64,000 bases of DNA, from NCBI RefSeq assembly GCF_000426625.1, contig NZ_KE384547.1:1100986-1164985 (forward strand), given 5' to 3'. Below are positions 17,487 to 25,619 of this stretch, in pieces; within the stretch, counting starts at the first letter, position 1; each line of letters starts with the position of its first letter. Source of the DNA: Psychrilyobacter atlanticus DSM 19335. GTDB taxonomy: Bacteria; Fusobacteriota; Fusobacteriia; Fusobacteriales; Fusobacteriaceae. The position numbers and the translations under genes are program-made. The notes beneath the pieces are model-generated. The model did no database searches. It had not been told where the DNA came from and saw only the letters and a program-made list of their open reading frames with translations.

Positions 17487-17591
17487 AAATTTCCTCCTCA
17501 ACGCCTATGATGATTTTACCTCTATTTTTTATTTATCACAACTTTTCTGCCCTATGTTGCACCTTTTTAAGGCTAGCTTACATAAATTTAT

Positions 17592-17645
17592 AAAAAAGCA
17601 ACGTGACGTTGCATCCAGACAAGCGCAATTTAGATTTTTATAATC
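17592..17645 (+). repeat. dispersed repeat, copy 2
   Basis: The 15-bp palindrome GCAACGTGACGTTGC (17598-17612) is preceded by AAAAAA and followed by ATCCAGACAAGCGCAATTTA and GATTTTTATAAT, matching copy 1 over the whole length. It lies between the LytTR operon start and the queH terminator. A 'TATCTCAAGATTTTTAAATT' stretch at about 17668 resembles an arm of the nested element at 35241. Confidence 0.65.
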
Positions 17646-17708
17646 TTTTATTTATTTCATTAATTTTATCTCAAGATTTTTAAATTATAGAATGATTTTT
17701 TAGATAAT

Positions 17709-17743
17709 AAAAAAAGGCATAAAACCTAAAAGTTTTATGCCTT
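17709..17743 (-). terminator. queH operon terminator
   Basis: AAGGCATAAAAC and GTTTTATGCCTT pair over 12 bp with CTAAAA between them; on the minus strand T7 follows. Confidence 0.85.
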
Positions 17744-17757
17744 ACTTAATATTTAAA

Positions 17758-18420
17758 TTAATTAGATGCAACGTCACGTTGCTTTTCAGCTTCTTCCCTC
17801 TCTAATTTCGAATACACACATCCGCAATAATCTTGACGATAAAGATTATGATCACGGGATAGTTCTATAGATCTTTTATATCCATTCTTTTTTTTGAAAT
17901 CAGCTCTTAAAAATTTAATACCCAATCTTTCTTCTAATTCTATTCCGATTTCATTTATCTTTTGACCATTTTTTAATGGGCTGATAGATAGAGCTGTTGT
18001 AAAGTAGTCATAGTTTAATTCTTTCGCCATCTTTGCTGTCTGGGTAAGTCTCAGGTCGAAACATTCAAAACAACGCTCACCACCCTCTCTGACATCCTCT
18101 AAGCCCTTTATCTTATTGTAAAATTCTTTGGTATCATATTCACCACCTAAAAACTCTATCTTATTCTTAGCTGTTTTATTTATAACTTCTATAAATTCCT
18201 GCTGCTCAACATATCTTTTTTGATATTCATCATCAAAGGTTATATTCGGATTATAGTAGTATACTGTAATCTTAAAATAATTTGCTAGATACTCCAATAC
18301 ATATGAACCACATGGTGCACAACATGAATGCAGTAATAATGTCGGGATATAATCTAATTTTTCTATCTCTTTTATCTTTTTTTCTAGGATTACTTGATAA
18401 TTTATTTTTGGTTTATTCAT
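17758..18420 (-). CDS. queH: epoxyqueuosine reductase QueH
   Basis: QueH reduces epoxyqueuosine in tRNA to queuosine, the last step of the pathway. The sequence has LLHSCCAPCGSYVLEYL near 28-44, YNPNITFDDEYQKR, the cysteine pair in GGERCFECFDLRL near 114-118 and DYCGCVYS near the C-terminus, matching the DUF208 cysteine set for the Fe-S cluster. The last residues (KQRDVASN) are encoded by a dispersed palindromic repeat, so the native tail has been replaced or extended. It is the last gene of an operon with holA and a radical SAM gene. tgt lies at 38324. Confidence 0.92.
   Translation of the reverse strand: MNKPKINYQVILEKKIKEIEKLDYIPTLLLHSCCAPCGSYVLEYLANYFKITVYYYNPNITFDDEYQKRYVEQQEFIEVINKTAKNKIEFLGGEYDTKEFYNKIKGLEDVREGGERCFECFDLRLTQTAKMAKELNYDYFTTALSISPLKNGQKINEIGIELEERLGIKFLRADFKKKNGYKRSIELSRDHNLYRQDYCGCVYSKLEREEAEKQRDVASN
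17764..17786 (-). repeat. dispersed repeat, copy 3 (inside queH 3' end)
   Basis: The palindrome GCAACGTGACGTTGC (17782-17768 on the minus strand) with AAAA before it and ATCTAATTAATTTAAATATT after it supplies the last codons and stop of queH. The same unit read in the same frame elsewhere also gives K-Q-R-D-V-A-S. Confidence 0.65.
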
Positions 18421-18504
18421 GATTTGTCTCCTGTTTGGTTTTTCTTTTTATAGTTTTTTACCCTCTTATTCGGGGAGAGAGTGCCAAGAGGCAAGAGAGG
18501 GTTT
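18421..18504 (-). other. GC-richer hairpin-forming spacer between holA and queH
   Basis: ACCCTCT and AGAGGGT (minus strand, about 18497 and 18462) enclose GCCTCTTGGC and CTCTCTCCCC. The composition is richer in C than the surroundings. A T-run is missing, so it is more likely an RNA processing or stability element in the operon than a terminator. Confidence 0.35.
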
Positions 18505-19476
18505 CTATATCTCCAATATAAAGGTCTCTAACATTATCTCTAATTCACCATTTCCAGATTTAAATTTAGCTTCTATATCCAAAACTTTGTTCAAATATTT
18601 TTGAAGTACAACGCTATCAAACCTCTCTATAAGGGGAAGCTTTAAAAAAATAACGTAGGGATGACTAAATCCCCTTTTATTTTTAAATAAGTTTTTATTC
18701 TTCTCAAATGCAACTTTAAAGGTATTATAATTTCTAGTTGATTTTATAGTCCCTTCCTCAAAAAGAACTCTTAATTTCAATAGATTTAATAATTCTCCTG
18801 TTAATATATTTAAAAAGAAGATATGTTCTTTGGATTTTTTTAGATGTAAGATTGTGTTTTCCTTATTTCCCTGTAAAACCTCTTTAACCATATCAAAAGT
18901 ATTGTATTCTTTGGATACCGTCAAAATATTTAAAACTTTTTCAAATGTGAAAGTATCTCCCTCTAAAAAATTATTTATTTTTTGCATCTCTTGACGGAGA
19001 ACAGACAGATCTCCTCCTACCATATCTTTAAATTTTAGTGCTGTGGGTTTGTCCACATTGAGGGTATTCATTATATAGTTAAGTGTAGTGTTTCCATCTT
19101 TATCCGACACTTCCATTAATTTGAAGTTCCCTTCGACTTCCTTTCTTGCTTTTTTAGGGAAAGGTTTTACTTCCTTGCCGAATTCATTTAAAGAGGAGTT
19201 ATATATAATAATAATATCTTTATTCAATATATTAAAATTATTCATAGCCTTAAAAAAATTCCAAATTTTATCTATTTTTTCTGCTCTTTTAAGAATTAAT
19301 AGTTCTTTTCCACCAAACATAGAGTTGATAGATATAGACTGAAAAAATAACTCCTCCTCCTTTAAGCCGGCATCAAAAGTTTTTTGTAGAATATTTGGTG
19401 TTTCTGTTGTCAACTTAGTGATTAGATCTTTATAAACTAACTCTGTTGTGGAATCACCGATGATTAAATAGTTCAT
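18505..19476 (-). CDS. holA: DNA polymerase III delta subunit-like protein
   Basis: The delta subunit opens the sliding clamp as part of the clamp loader. The 323-residue protein has the family pattern: NYLIIGDSTTELVYKDLI at the start, an AAA-like domain with FGGKELLILKRAEKID near 55-70 and DIIIIYNSSL, the SDKDGN..L linker, then the helical part with MVGGDLSVLRQEMQKI near 150-168. The sequence is divergent, as delta usually is, and the P-loop is absent as expected. It overlaps the upstream gene by four bases (ATGA). Confidence 0.7.
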   Translation of the reverse strand: MNYLIIGDSTTELVYKDLITKLTTETPNILQKTFDAGLKEEELFFQSISINSMFGGKELLILKRAEKIDKIWNFFKAMNNFNILNKDIIIIYNSSLNEFGKEVKPFPKKARKEVEGNFKLMEVSDKDGNTTLNYIMNTLNVDKPTALKFKDMVGGDLSVLRQEMQKINNFLEGDTFTFEKVLNILTVSKEYNTFDMVKEVLQGNKENTILHLKKSKEHIFFLNILTGELLNLLKLRVLFEEGTIKSTRNYNTFKVAFEKNKNLFKNKRGFSHPYVIFLKLPLIERFDSVVLQKYLNKVLDIEAKFKSGNGELEIMLETFILEI

Positions 19477-20489
19477 CTAACCTCCCTTTTAAAAACTTCA
19501 TCCCAAATATATTGCGGTTCCATTCCAAGATAAATATCAAATTTTCCATATTTGTTTATTGAATTTACTATATTTTTATACATATCTATACGTATTTTTT
19601 TGAAGTATCTCTCTTTTCCATCGATTCCAACAATAAATTCATTGAAAAACAGGTCTGTATTTCTTTCTGCTAATACTTTTTGACGTAATCCTTTTTTATA
19701 TCTGATAGTACCAATTCCTATATCTCTTATCTTAGTTAGATCAAGAACAGAAAATATTTCCTCAACCATATTTCTATAGGCTGTGCTACTCTCCTCTATA
19801 TCTATCATAGGATCTAATCGAAGTCCGATAGAATAACCGTGTTCTTGGAGTTTTTTAGCAGCTGTAATACGTTCTTTTAGAGATGATGCTCCCAATTCAT
19901 ATCTGTCTATTACTTCTTGGGGGCTGAATGTAAATGATATAAGGATATTTTTATGTGGAGTTATTTCTAATAAATTTTTTATATTGTGACTCTTAGTTCT
20001 TAATTCTAAGATTAATCTTGGTCTATCTTTAAAATATCCTATAAGATCAGAAGTAACATTGGTGAGGTTGTCGTGGACCAATGTATCGTTGACAATTCCA
20101 GCACTTATCATAGTTCCGCTTTTATTAAAGTTATCTAATTCAGCAAACATATCTTCTAGATTTACATAAAAAATAAAGGCACTGTGGTTGAAATAATCTC
20201 TAAGGTAACAGTAGAGACAATTAAAGGGGCAGTTGTTTTCATAGGAAAGGTAAAACTCCTCCTTTATCTTAGATAAATTGTCATCTAAATAATAGTTTTT
20301 TAAAAAATGTCCTTTTTTAGTGGTGAAAAGCATATACTGCTTCTCCTCTTCATTGGTTAACTTCATATCACGAATCATCGTAATAAATGTTTTTTCATCT
20401 TCAATAAGATTGTATTTTTTTATCTTTTTTAAGATCTCTATTCCTTTTTTATGATTTTTAATATCTTCTGTTATATATATTTTACTCAT
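19473..20489 (-). CDS. spore photoproduct lyase-like radical SAM protein
   Basis: This 338-residue protein carries the radical SAM cluster motif C-x3-C-x2-C as CPFNCLYCYL near 88-97, followed by the SPL-family features 'FYVNLEDMFAEL', 'SAGIVNDTLVHDN', 'LELRTKSHNIKNLL', 'ISFTFSPQEVIDRYELGASS' and 'GLRLDPMID'. Spore photoproduct lyase repairs a UV thymine dimer in spores, yet homologues occur in non-sporeformers with unknown substrates. No sporulation gene is seen here. It is the first gene of an operon with holA and queH. Repair of DNA is a guess from the neighbour holA. Confidence 0.8.
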   Translation of the reverse strand: MSKIYITEDIKNHKKGIEILKKIKKYNLIEDEKTFITMIRDMKLTNEEEKQYMLFTTKKGHFLKNYYLDDNLSKIKEEFYLSYENNCPFNCLYCYLRDYFNHSAFIFYVNLEDMFAELDNFNKSGTMISAGIVNDTLVHDNLTNVTSDLIGYFKDRPRLILELRTKSHNIKNLLEITPHKNILISFTFSPQEVIDRYELGASSLKERITAAKKLQEHGYSIGLRLDPMIDIEESSTAYRNMVEEIFSVLDLTKIRDIGIGTIRYKKGLRQKVLAERNTDLFFNEFIVGIDGKERYFKKIRIDMYKNIVNSINKYGKFDIYLGMEPQYIWDEVFKREVR

Positions 20490-20749
20490 TGCTTTCTCCT
20501 ATTTTTATTTTTTTCTGTATTATCACCTAAACTATACTTAGTTAAAAATGTTATGAAACACTAATTATTATACTATTTTAATCAGTTTTCTTCAATGATA
20601 TGATATAATAAACTTTAGATAAATGTTGATAGTTAAAAGAATAAAGTTGAATCAAAATTACATAGATTGAAAAGTGAATTAAAAATAATTTATCATATTT
20701 AGAGTAAAAAGGTTTAAATTTATAAAATATAACAGGAGGATGAATATAT

Positions 20750-21304
20750 ATGAAAAAAAGAATACAAGAAGTTATAGTCGTAGAGGGAAAAGATGATATT
20801 TCTGCAGTAAAGAAGGCTGTAGATGCTGAGATGATAGAGGTTAATGGGTTTGCTGTGAGAAGAAAATCTACTTTGGAAAAGATAAAAAATGCCTGTGAAA
20901 GAACAGGGGTAATTGTTTTAACTGATCCTGATTTTGCAGGGGAACAAATTCGAAAAACTATTGAAAATTATGTTCCTGATGTCAAGCATGCTTATATTTC
21001 CAGGGAAGAAGGTAGGAAAGGTGATAATATCGGAATTGAAAATGCTGATCCCGAATCTATTCTAAAAGCCTTAGAAGGAGCAAAATTTAAGGTGGTTTCA
21101 GAAAGAAAAGAATTTACCGTTATTGATATGATTGAAAATAATCTATCTGTAGGAGCGAATTCTAAGATGAACAGACAGGATTTAGGAGGTCTATTAAAGA
21201 TAGGTTATGCCAACAGTAAACAATTTTTAAGCAAATTAAATAATTTTGGGATAACTAGAGATGAATTTGAAAGTGCAGTAAAAAAATTAAAAGATAAAAA
21301 TTAG
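20750..21304 (+). CDS. rnmV: ribonuclease M5
   Basis: RNase M5 matures the ends of 5S rRNA. The N-terminal TOPRIM domain is clear: VIVVEGKDDISAVKKAVDAE with the catalytic Glu at about 12, and VIVLTDPDFAGEQIRKTIE with the DxD-type acidic pair at about 60-62. The C-terminal half (from AKFKVVSERKEF) is the family's helical RNA-binding part. The length of 184 is typical. The start follows AACAGGAGGATGAATAT; a TATAAT at about 20603 is a possible -10. Confidence 0.92.
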   Translation: MKKRIQEVIVVEGKDDISAVKKAVDAEMIEVNGFAVRRKSTLEKIKNACERTGVIVLTDPDFAGEQIRKTIENYVPDVKHAYISREEGRKGDNIGIENADPESILKALEGAKFKVVSERKEFTVIDMIENNLSVGANSKMNRQDLGGLLKIGYANSKQFLSKLNNFGITRDEFESAVKKLKDKN

Positions 21305-21365
21305 ATTTTTAAAAAAAATAAAAAATAATTGTTTGTTATTTGCAAAAAAAACAAATAAAGATCAA

Positions 21366-21544
21366 AGATATTTTTTTCACTTTTTAGAACTTAAATTCTA
21401 ATAAAAATATTCTAATAAATAGGATAAGTTTTTTTCTTAGATATTTTTTTCACCCCATATTTACTTGTTTAGTGTATTGATCTCGAAACAATTGCGTTTT
21501 TTTAAAATAAAATGGTTGATTTAAAGAGCGGTTTATAGTATAAA
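21366..21544 (+). promoter_or_regulatory. ald copy 1 control region: paired 15-mers and promoter
   Basis: AGATATTTTTTTCAC occurs at 21366-21380 and 21439-21453, exactly 73 bases apart, and the second is 148 bases before the ATG. The promoter is TTGATT (21516-21521), 17 bases, TATAAA (21539-21544). The block TTTTTTTAAAATAAAATGG just before the -35 is identical in copy 2. The repeats look like paired sites for an unknown regulator. Confidence 0.65.
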
Positions 21545-21586
21545 TGATTAGACCAAAAAATAATAAATTTAAAGGGGGATAAAATA

Positions 21587-22717
21587 ATGAGAATAGGAAT
21601 ACCTGGAGAGATCAAACCACAAGAACATAGAATTGCATTAGTACCAGAGGGAGCAGCAGAGTTTATCAACAGAGGACATAATGTTTATATGACATCTGGA
21701 GCAGCAAATGGAATTGGATTAACTGATGAAGATTACAAGGCTGTAGGAGTAGAGATCCTTTCAACTTTAGAGGAAGTATATGAAGTTTCAGATATGATTG
21801 TGGGAGTTAAAGAACCTCAACCTAGAGAACTTGCTCTTATTAAACCTGGACAAATTCATTATAGATATCTTCATTTAGCGCCTGACTACGATCAAACAGT
21901 AGGATTAATGGAAGCTGGAGCTACTGGAATTGCATTTGAAACTGTAGAGATGCAAAACAGAAGTTTACCGTTATTAGCACCAATGTCTGAAGTAGCTGGA
22001 AGAGAGTCAGTTATTTTTGGAGCTAACATCTTAGCAAAACATATGGGTGGGAAAGGAATCTTATTAGGTGGTGTTACAGGGACTGCAAGAGCAAAAGTTG
22101 TAGTTGTAGGAGCTGGAATCGCTGGACAAGCTGCATTAAAAATGGCAGTAGGATTAGAATCTGATGTAACTATATTAGATGTAGATATCGCTAAATTAAA
22201 GTATTTAGATGATATTTATGGAAATAAAATCAAAACTCTTTATTCAAACGCAGGAAATTTAGCAGCAACTATTAAAGAAGCTGACTTAGTTATCTCTACT
22301 GTATTAATTCCAGGAGCTAAGTGTCCTCACTTAATCACTATGGATATGATACACTCAATGGAAGCAGGATCAGTAATCGTTGACATCTCAATCGACCAAG
22401 GTGGATCAACTCCAATCTCTAAACCAACATATCATGAAGCTCCTACTTTCTTAACAGATAATGGTGTAGTAATGTATTGTTGTGCTAATATGCCTGGAGC
22501 TATGCCTAAGACATCTTCATATGCCCTTGCAAATGTTACACTTAAATATGGATTAGCAATAGCTGACTTAGGAGTAGAGGGAGCTATCAAGAGATTCCCT
22601 GAATTAAAGCCTGGTGTAAACGTTTATGAAGGTAAATTAGTTTATAAGCATGTTTCAACAGCTTTCCCTGATTTAAAATTTGATGAATTAGATACAGTAA
22701 TGTATGCAGGAAAATAA
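21587..22717 (+). CDS. ald: alanine dehydrogenase, copy 1
   Basis: This NAD-dependent enzyme converts L-alanine to pyruvate and ammonia. The 376-residue sequence is full length: MRIGIPGEIKPQEHRIALVP with Arg15, catalytic Lys75 in VGVKEPQ, His96 in HYRYLHLAPD, the NAD Rossmann motif VVVGAGIAGQAAL near 170-182 and the SIDQGG loop near 268-273. It starts after AAAGGGGGATAAAATA. A terminator (AAAGCTCAAGG...CTTTGAGCTTTTTTT) follows at 22737-22767. The next 1.5 kb is a diverged duplicate. Confidence 0.96.
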   Translation: MRIGIPGEIKPQEHRIALVPEGAAEFINRGHNVYMTSGAANGIGLTDEDYKAVGVEILSTLEEVYEVSDMIVGVKEPQPRELALIKPGQIHYRYLHLAPDYDQTVGLMEAGATGIAFETVEMQNRSLPLLAPMSEVAGRESVIFGANILAKHMGGKGILLGGVTGTARAKVVVVGAGIAGQAALKMAVGLESDVTILDVDIAKLKYLDDIYGNKIKTLYSNAGNLAATIKEADLVISTVLIPGAKCPHLITMDMIHSMEAGSVIVDISIDQGGSTPISKPTYHEAPTFLTDNGVVMYCCANMPGAMPKTSSYALANVTLKYGLAIADLGVEGAIKRFPELKPGVNVYEGKLVYKHVSTAFPDLKFDELDTVMYAGK

Positions 22718-22736
22718 ATTAAAAAAATAGTATTTT

Positions 22737-22767
22737 AAAGCTCAAGGGTAACTTTGAGCTTTTTTTA
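22737..22767 (+). terminator. terminator of ald copy 1
   Basis: AAAGCTCAAGG and CTTTGAGCTTTTTTT pair around GTAA with a T-run. The same hairpin, slightly diverged, ends copy 2. Confidence 0.85.
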
Positions 22768-22852
22768 TCTGAGGGGTTGTAAAACTATCTCCAACTTTTT
22801 ATAAAATTTTATATTTTTTTAGAAACCTTTTGAGATAATATTTGATACTAAA

Positions 22853-23031
22853 AGATATTTTTTTCACTATATAAAAAGCGAAAAATAAGGAAAAATGTGC
22901 TTATTAATAAAACAATTTTTCCATTAGATATTTTTTTCACTACAACTTATTGAGTGTTGTGTTTGTTAATCGAAGTAAATGCGTTTTTTTAAAATAAAAT
23001 GGTTGATTTTGAGAAAAGTATATAGTATAAA
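22853..23031 (+). promoter_or_regulatory. ald copy 2 control region: paired 15-mers and promoter
   Basis: AGATATTTTTTTCAC recurs at 22853-22867 and 22926-22940, again 73 bases apart and 148 bases from the ATG, though the bases between have diverged. The promoter is TTGATT (23003-23008), 17 bases, TATAAA (23026-23031). Confidence 0.65.
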
Positions 23032-23073
23032 TGATTAGATCAAAAAATAATAAGTTTAAAGGGGGACAACATA

Positions 23074-24195
23074 ATGAGAATAGGAATACCTGGAGAGATC
23101 AAACCACAAGAACATAGAATTGCACTAGTACCAGAGGGAGCGGCAGAATTTATCAACAGAGGACATAATGTTTATATGACAGCTGGAGCGGCAAATGGAA
23201 TAGGGTTAACTGACGAAGATTATAAAGCTGTAGGAGTAGAAATTCTTTCAACTTTAGAGGAAGTATATGAAGTTTCAGATATGATTGTGGGAGTTAAAGA
23301 ACCTCAACCTAGAGAACTTGCTCTTATTAAACCTGGACAAATTCATTATAGATATCTTCATTTAGCACCTGACTACGATCAAACAGTAGGGTTAATGAAA
23401 GCGGGAGCTACTGGAATTGCATTTGAAACTGTAGAAATGCCAAATAGAAGTTTACCGTTATTAGCACCAATGTCTGAAGTAGCTGGAAGAGAAGGGGTTA
23501 TTTTTGGAGCTAACATCTTAGCAAAACATATGGGTGGAAAAGGAATCTTATTAGGTGGTGTTACAGGAACTGCCAGAGCAAAAGTTGTGATTGTAGGAGC
23601 TGGAATCTCTGGACAAGCTGCATTAAAAATGGCAGTAGGATTAGAATCTGATGTAACTATATTAGATGTAGATATCGCTAAATTAAAGTATTTAGATGAC
23701 ATTTATGGAAATAAGATCAAAACTCTTTATTCAAACTCAGGAAACTTAGCAGCGACTCTTAAAGAAGCTGACTTAGTAATTTCTACTGTATTAATTCCAG
23801 GAGCTAAGTGTCCTCACTTAATCACTATGGATATGATCCACTCAATGGAAGCAGGATCAGTAATCGTTGATATCTCAATCGACCAAGGTGGATCAACTCC
23901 AATCTCTAAACCAACATATCATGAAGCTCCTACTTTCTTAACAGATAATGGTGTAGTAATGTATTGTTGTGCTAATATGCCTGGAGCTATGCCTAAGACA
24001 TCTTCATATGCTCTTGCAAATGTTACACTTAAATATGGATTAGCAATAGCTGATTTAGGAGTAGAGGGAGCTATCGAGAGATTCCCTGAATTAAAGCCTG
24101 GTATAAACGTTTATGAAGGTAAGTTAGTTTATAAGCATGTTTCAACTGCTTTCCCTGACTTAAAATTTGATGAATTAGACACAGTGATGAAATAG
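23074..24195 (+). CDS. ald: alanine dehydrogenase, copy 2
   Basis: This is a 373-residue duplicate of the preceding gene with the same catalytic residues (Arg15, Lys75, His96, SIDQGG loop) and Rossmann motif. Differences are few and mostly mild, for example Ser37 to Ala, Glu to Lys in LMKAGATG, Ala to Ser in GAGISGQ and Lys to Glu near 339. The C-terminus ends TVMK instead of TVMYAGK because of a small change at the stop. Ribosome-binding site, promoter and terminator are all duplicated too, so both copies are probably expressed. The offset between the starts is 1487 bases. Confidence 0.96.
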   Translation: MRIGIPGEIKPQEHRIALVPEGAAEFINRGHNVYMTAGAANGIGLTDEDYKAVGVEILSTLEEVYEVSDMIVGVKEPQPRELALIKPGQIHYRYLHLAPDYDQTVGLMKAGATGIAFETVEMPNRSLPLLAPMSEVAGREGVIFGANILAKHMGGKGILLGGVTGTARAKVVIVGAGISGQAALKMAVGLESDVTILDVDIAKLKYLDDIYGNKIKTLYSNSGNLAATLKEADLVISTVLIPGAKCPHLITMDMIHSMEAGSVIVDISIDQGGSTPISKPTYHEAPTFLTDNGVVMYCCANMPGAMPKTSSYALANVTLKYGLAIADLGVEGAIERFPELKPGINVYEGKLVYKHVSTAFPDLKFDELDTVMK

Positions 24196-24238
24196 ACATA
24201 GTAATATATGTTGAAAAATAAATTTAAAAAATAGTATT

Positions 24239-24273
24239 TTAAAAGCTCAAGGATAACCTTGAGCTTTTTTTTA
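24239..24273 (+). terminator. terminator of ald copy 2
   Basis: AAAAGCTCAAGG and CCTTGAGCTTTTTTTT pair over 12 bp around ATAA; it is the homologue of the copy 1 terminator. Confidence 0.85.
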
Positions 24274-24381
24274 TTGGAAAACACCTATGAAAAATTATTG
24301 GAAGAAATCCAGTTTTGCATTTAATTTGACAATCTAGGATTTGATTAAATTTTGAAAGTATAAACGAAAAATAACTTTTTC

Positions 24382-24762
24382 CTACATCAATTTACCGTGT
24401 TTTTCATAACTGGAAATTTTCATAACTTTATTATCCTCTCCTAAAAGAACTACCTTGGGTTTATGTTCCTCTGCCTCTGATTCGTCCATATAGCAATAGG
24501 CCATTATAATTACCCTGTCCCCTGTCTGTACCATTCTGGCTGCAGCTCCATTGAGGCAGACAATTCCCCTCTCTGTCCCGGCGATTACGTATGTTTCAAA
24601 TCTAGCCCCATTGTCTATATCAACTATATGTACCTGCTCATATTCCCTTATTCCTGCTGCTTTCATAAGCTCTACATCCAAAGTTATACTTCCTACATAA
24701 TGGAGTTCTGCCTGTGTTACTATGGCCCTGTGTATCTTTCCTTTAAGCATCTGTAGTTTCAT
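24382..24762 (-). CDS. panD: aspartate 1-decarboxylase
   Basis: PanD makes beta-alanine for pantothenate. The proenzyme cleaves itself between Gly24 and Ser25 in HYVGSITLD to form the pyruvoyl group. MLKGKIHRA at the start, the conserved Tyr-x-Val-Gly-Ser and the [19 protein letters not shown] segment near 70-86 are all present; 126 residues is the normal length. It overlaps panC by 20 bases and is the last gene of the operon. Confidence 0.95.
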   Translation of the reverse strand: MKLQMLKGKIHRAIVTQAELHYVGSITLDVELMKAAGIREYEQVHIVDIDNGARFETYVIAGTERGIVCLNGAAARMVQTGDRVIIMAYCYMDESEAEEHKPKVVLLGEDNKVMKISSYEKHGKLM

Positions 24763-25609
24763 CTTTTCCCCCTAGGATTATATTGTCTATCAATCTGGAT
24801 TTTCCTATAAATACTGCAGTGGCTGCCACTGCTTTATCCTCTATTTTTGTTATTTTTTGAAGTGTATCAGCGTGGACTATCTCAAAATAATCCACGACAG
24901 CTCCCCCTACACCCTCTATCCTTTCTACAGCCCATCTTCGGATCTTTTCTACCTCAGCCTCCCCTTGAACAACTCTGTCTTTTACAGCTTTCAAGGTTTG
25001 ATTTATTATAAGGGCTTTTCTTTTTTCATCTTCAGATAATCTTGCATTTCTAGAACTCATAGCCAACCCGCCTTCCTCTCTTATAGTTGTACATCCTACA
25101 ATTTCAAGGGGGATATTCAAGTCAGCGACCATTCTTTTTACAACCATCAATTGCTGATAATCTTTTTTCCCAAAATAAGCCCTCTGAGGAGCCAGGATAA
25201 GAAAAAACTTTGTAAGAACTGTGCAGACTCCTCTAAAGTGTCCGGGCCTTGTAGCCCCGCAAAGTTCATTATCTAAATTTTCTACCTCTACAAGGGAATT
25301 AAATCCCCGGGGATAGATCTCCTGCACCGTGGGACTAAATATAAGATCTCCTCCCGATCTTGTCACAAGATCCATATCTCCGGAAAGGTCAGAGGGATAG
25401 GAATCTAAGTCATTACAATTATCAAATTGCATGGGATTTACAAAAACACTCACAACTACCCTGTCATTTTCACTGGCCGCCCTTTCAATGAGACTTCCAT
25501 GACCCCTGTGAAGGTATCCCATGGTAGGAATAAAACCTACACTTTCACCTGCATCTTTCCATTCTTTGATCTTTTTTTGAATCTCCTGAATTCCTCTTAT
25601 AACTTCCAC
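24743..25609 (-). CDS. panC: pantothenate synthetase
   Basis: PanC joins pantoate and beta-alanine with ATP. It has the nucleotidyl-transferase HIGH-like motif in [19 protein letters not shown] (about 24-42), then [12 protein letters not shown], the ATP-site segment [20 protein letters not shown] near 145-165 and MSSRNARLS near 185, the KMSKS-like loop. The length of 288 is typical. It lies 10 bases after panB and overlaps panD. Confidence 0.96.
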   Translation of the reverse strand: MEVIRGIQEIQKKIKEWKDAGESVGFIPTMGYLHRGHGSLIERAASENDRVVVSVFVNPMQFDNCNDLDSYPSDLSGDMDLVTRSGGDLIFSPTVQEIYPRGFNSLVEVENLDNELCGATRPGHFRGVCTVLTKFFLILAPQRAYFGKKDYQQLMVVKRMVADLNIPLEIVGCTTIREEGGLAMSSRNARLSEDEKRKALIINQTLKAVKDRVVQGEAEVEKIRRWAVERIEGVGGAVVDYFEIVHADTLQKITKIEDKAVAATAVFIGKSRLIDNIILGGKDETTDA

Positions 25610-25619
25610 AGCACTCCTC

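Noticed and set aside
17335-17643. plus-strand frame opposite the LytTR gene ending in KQRDVASR
   Set aside because: It is antisense to a clear LytTR gene; the KQRDVAS tail comes from the dispersed repeat.
21587-24195. ald tandem copies as an assembly artefact
   Set aside because: The copies differ at many positions including spacers, terminators and the C-terminus, so they are real diverged duplicates.
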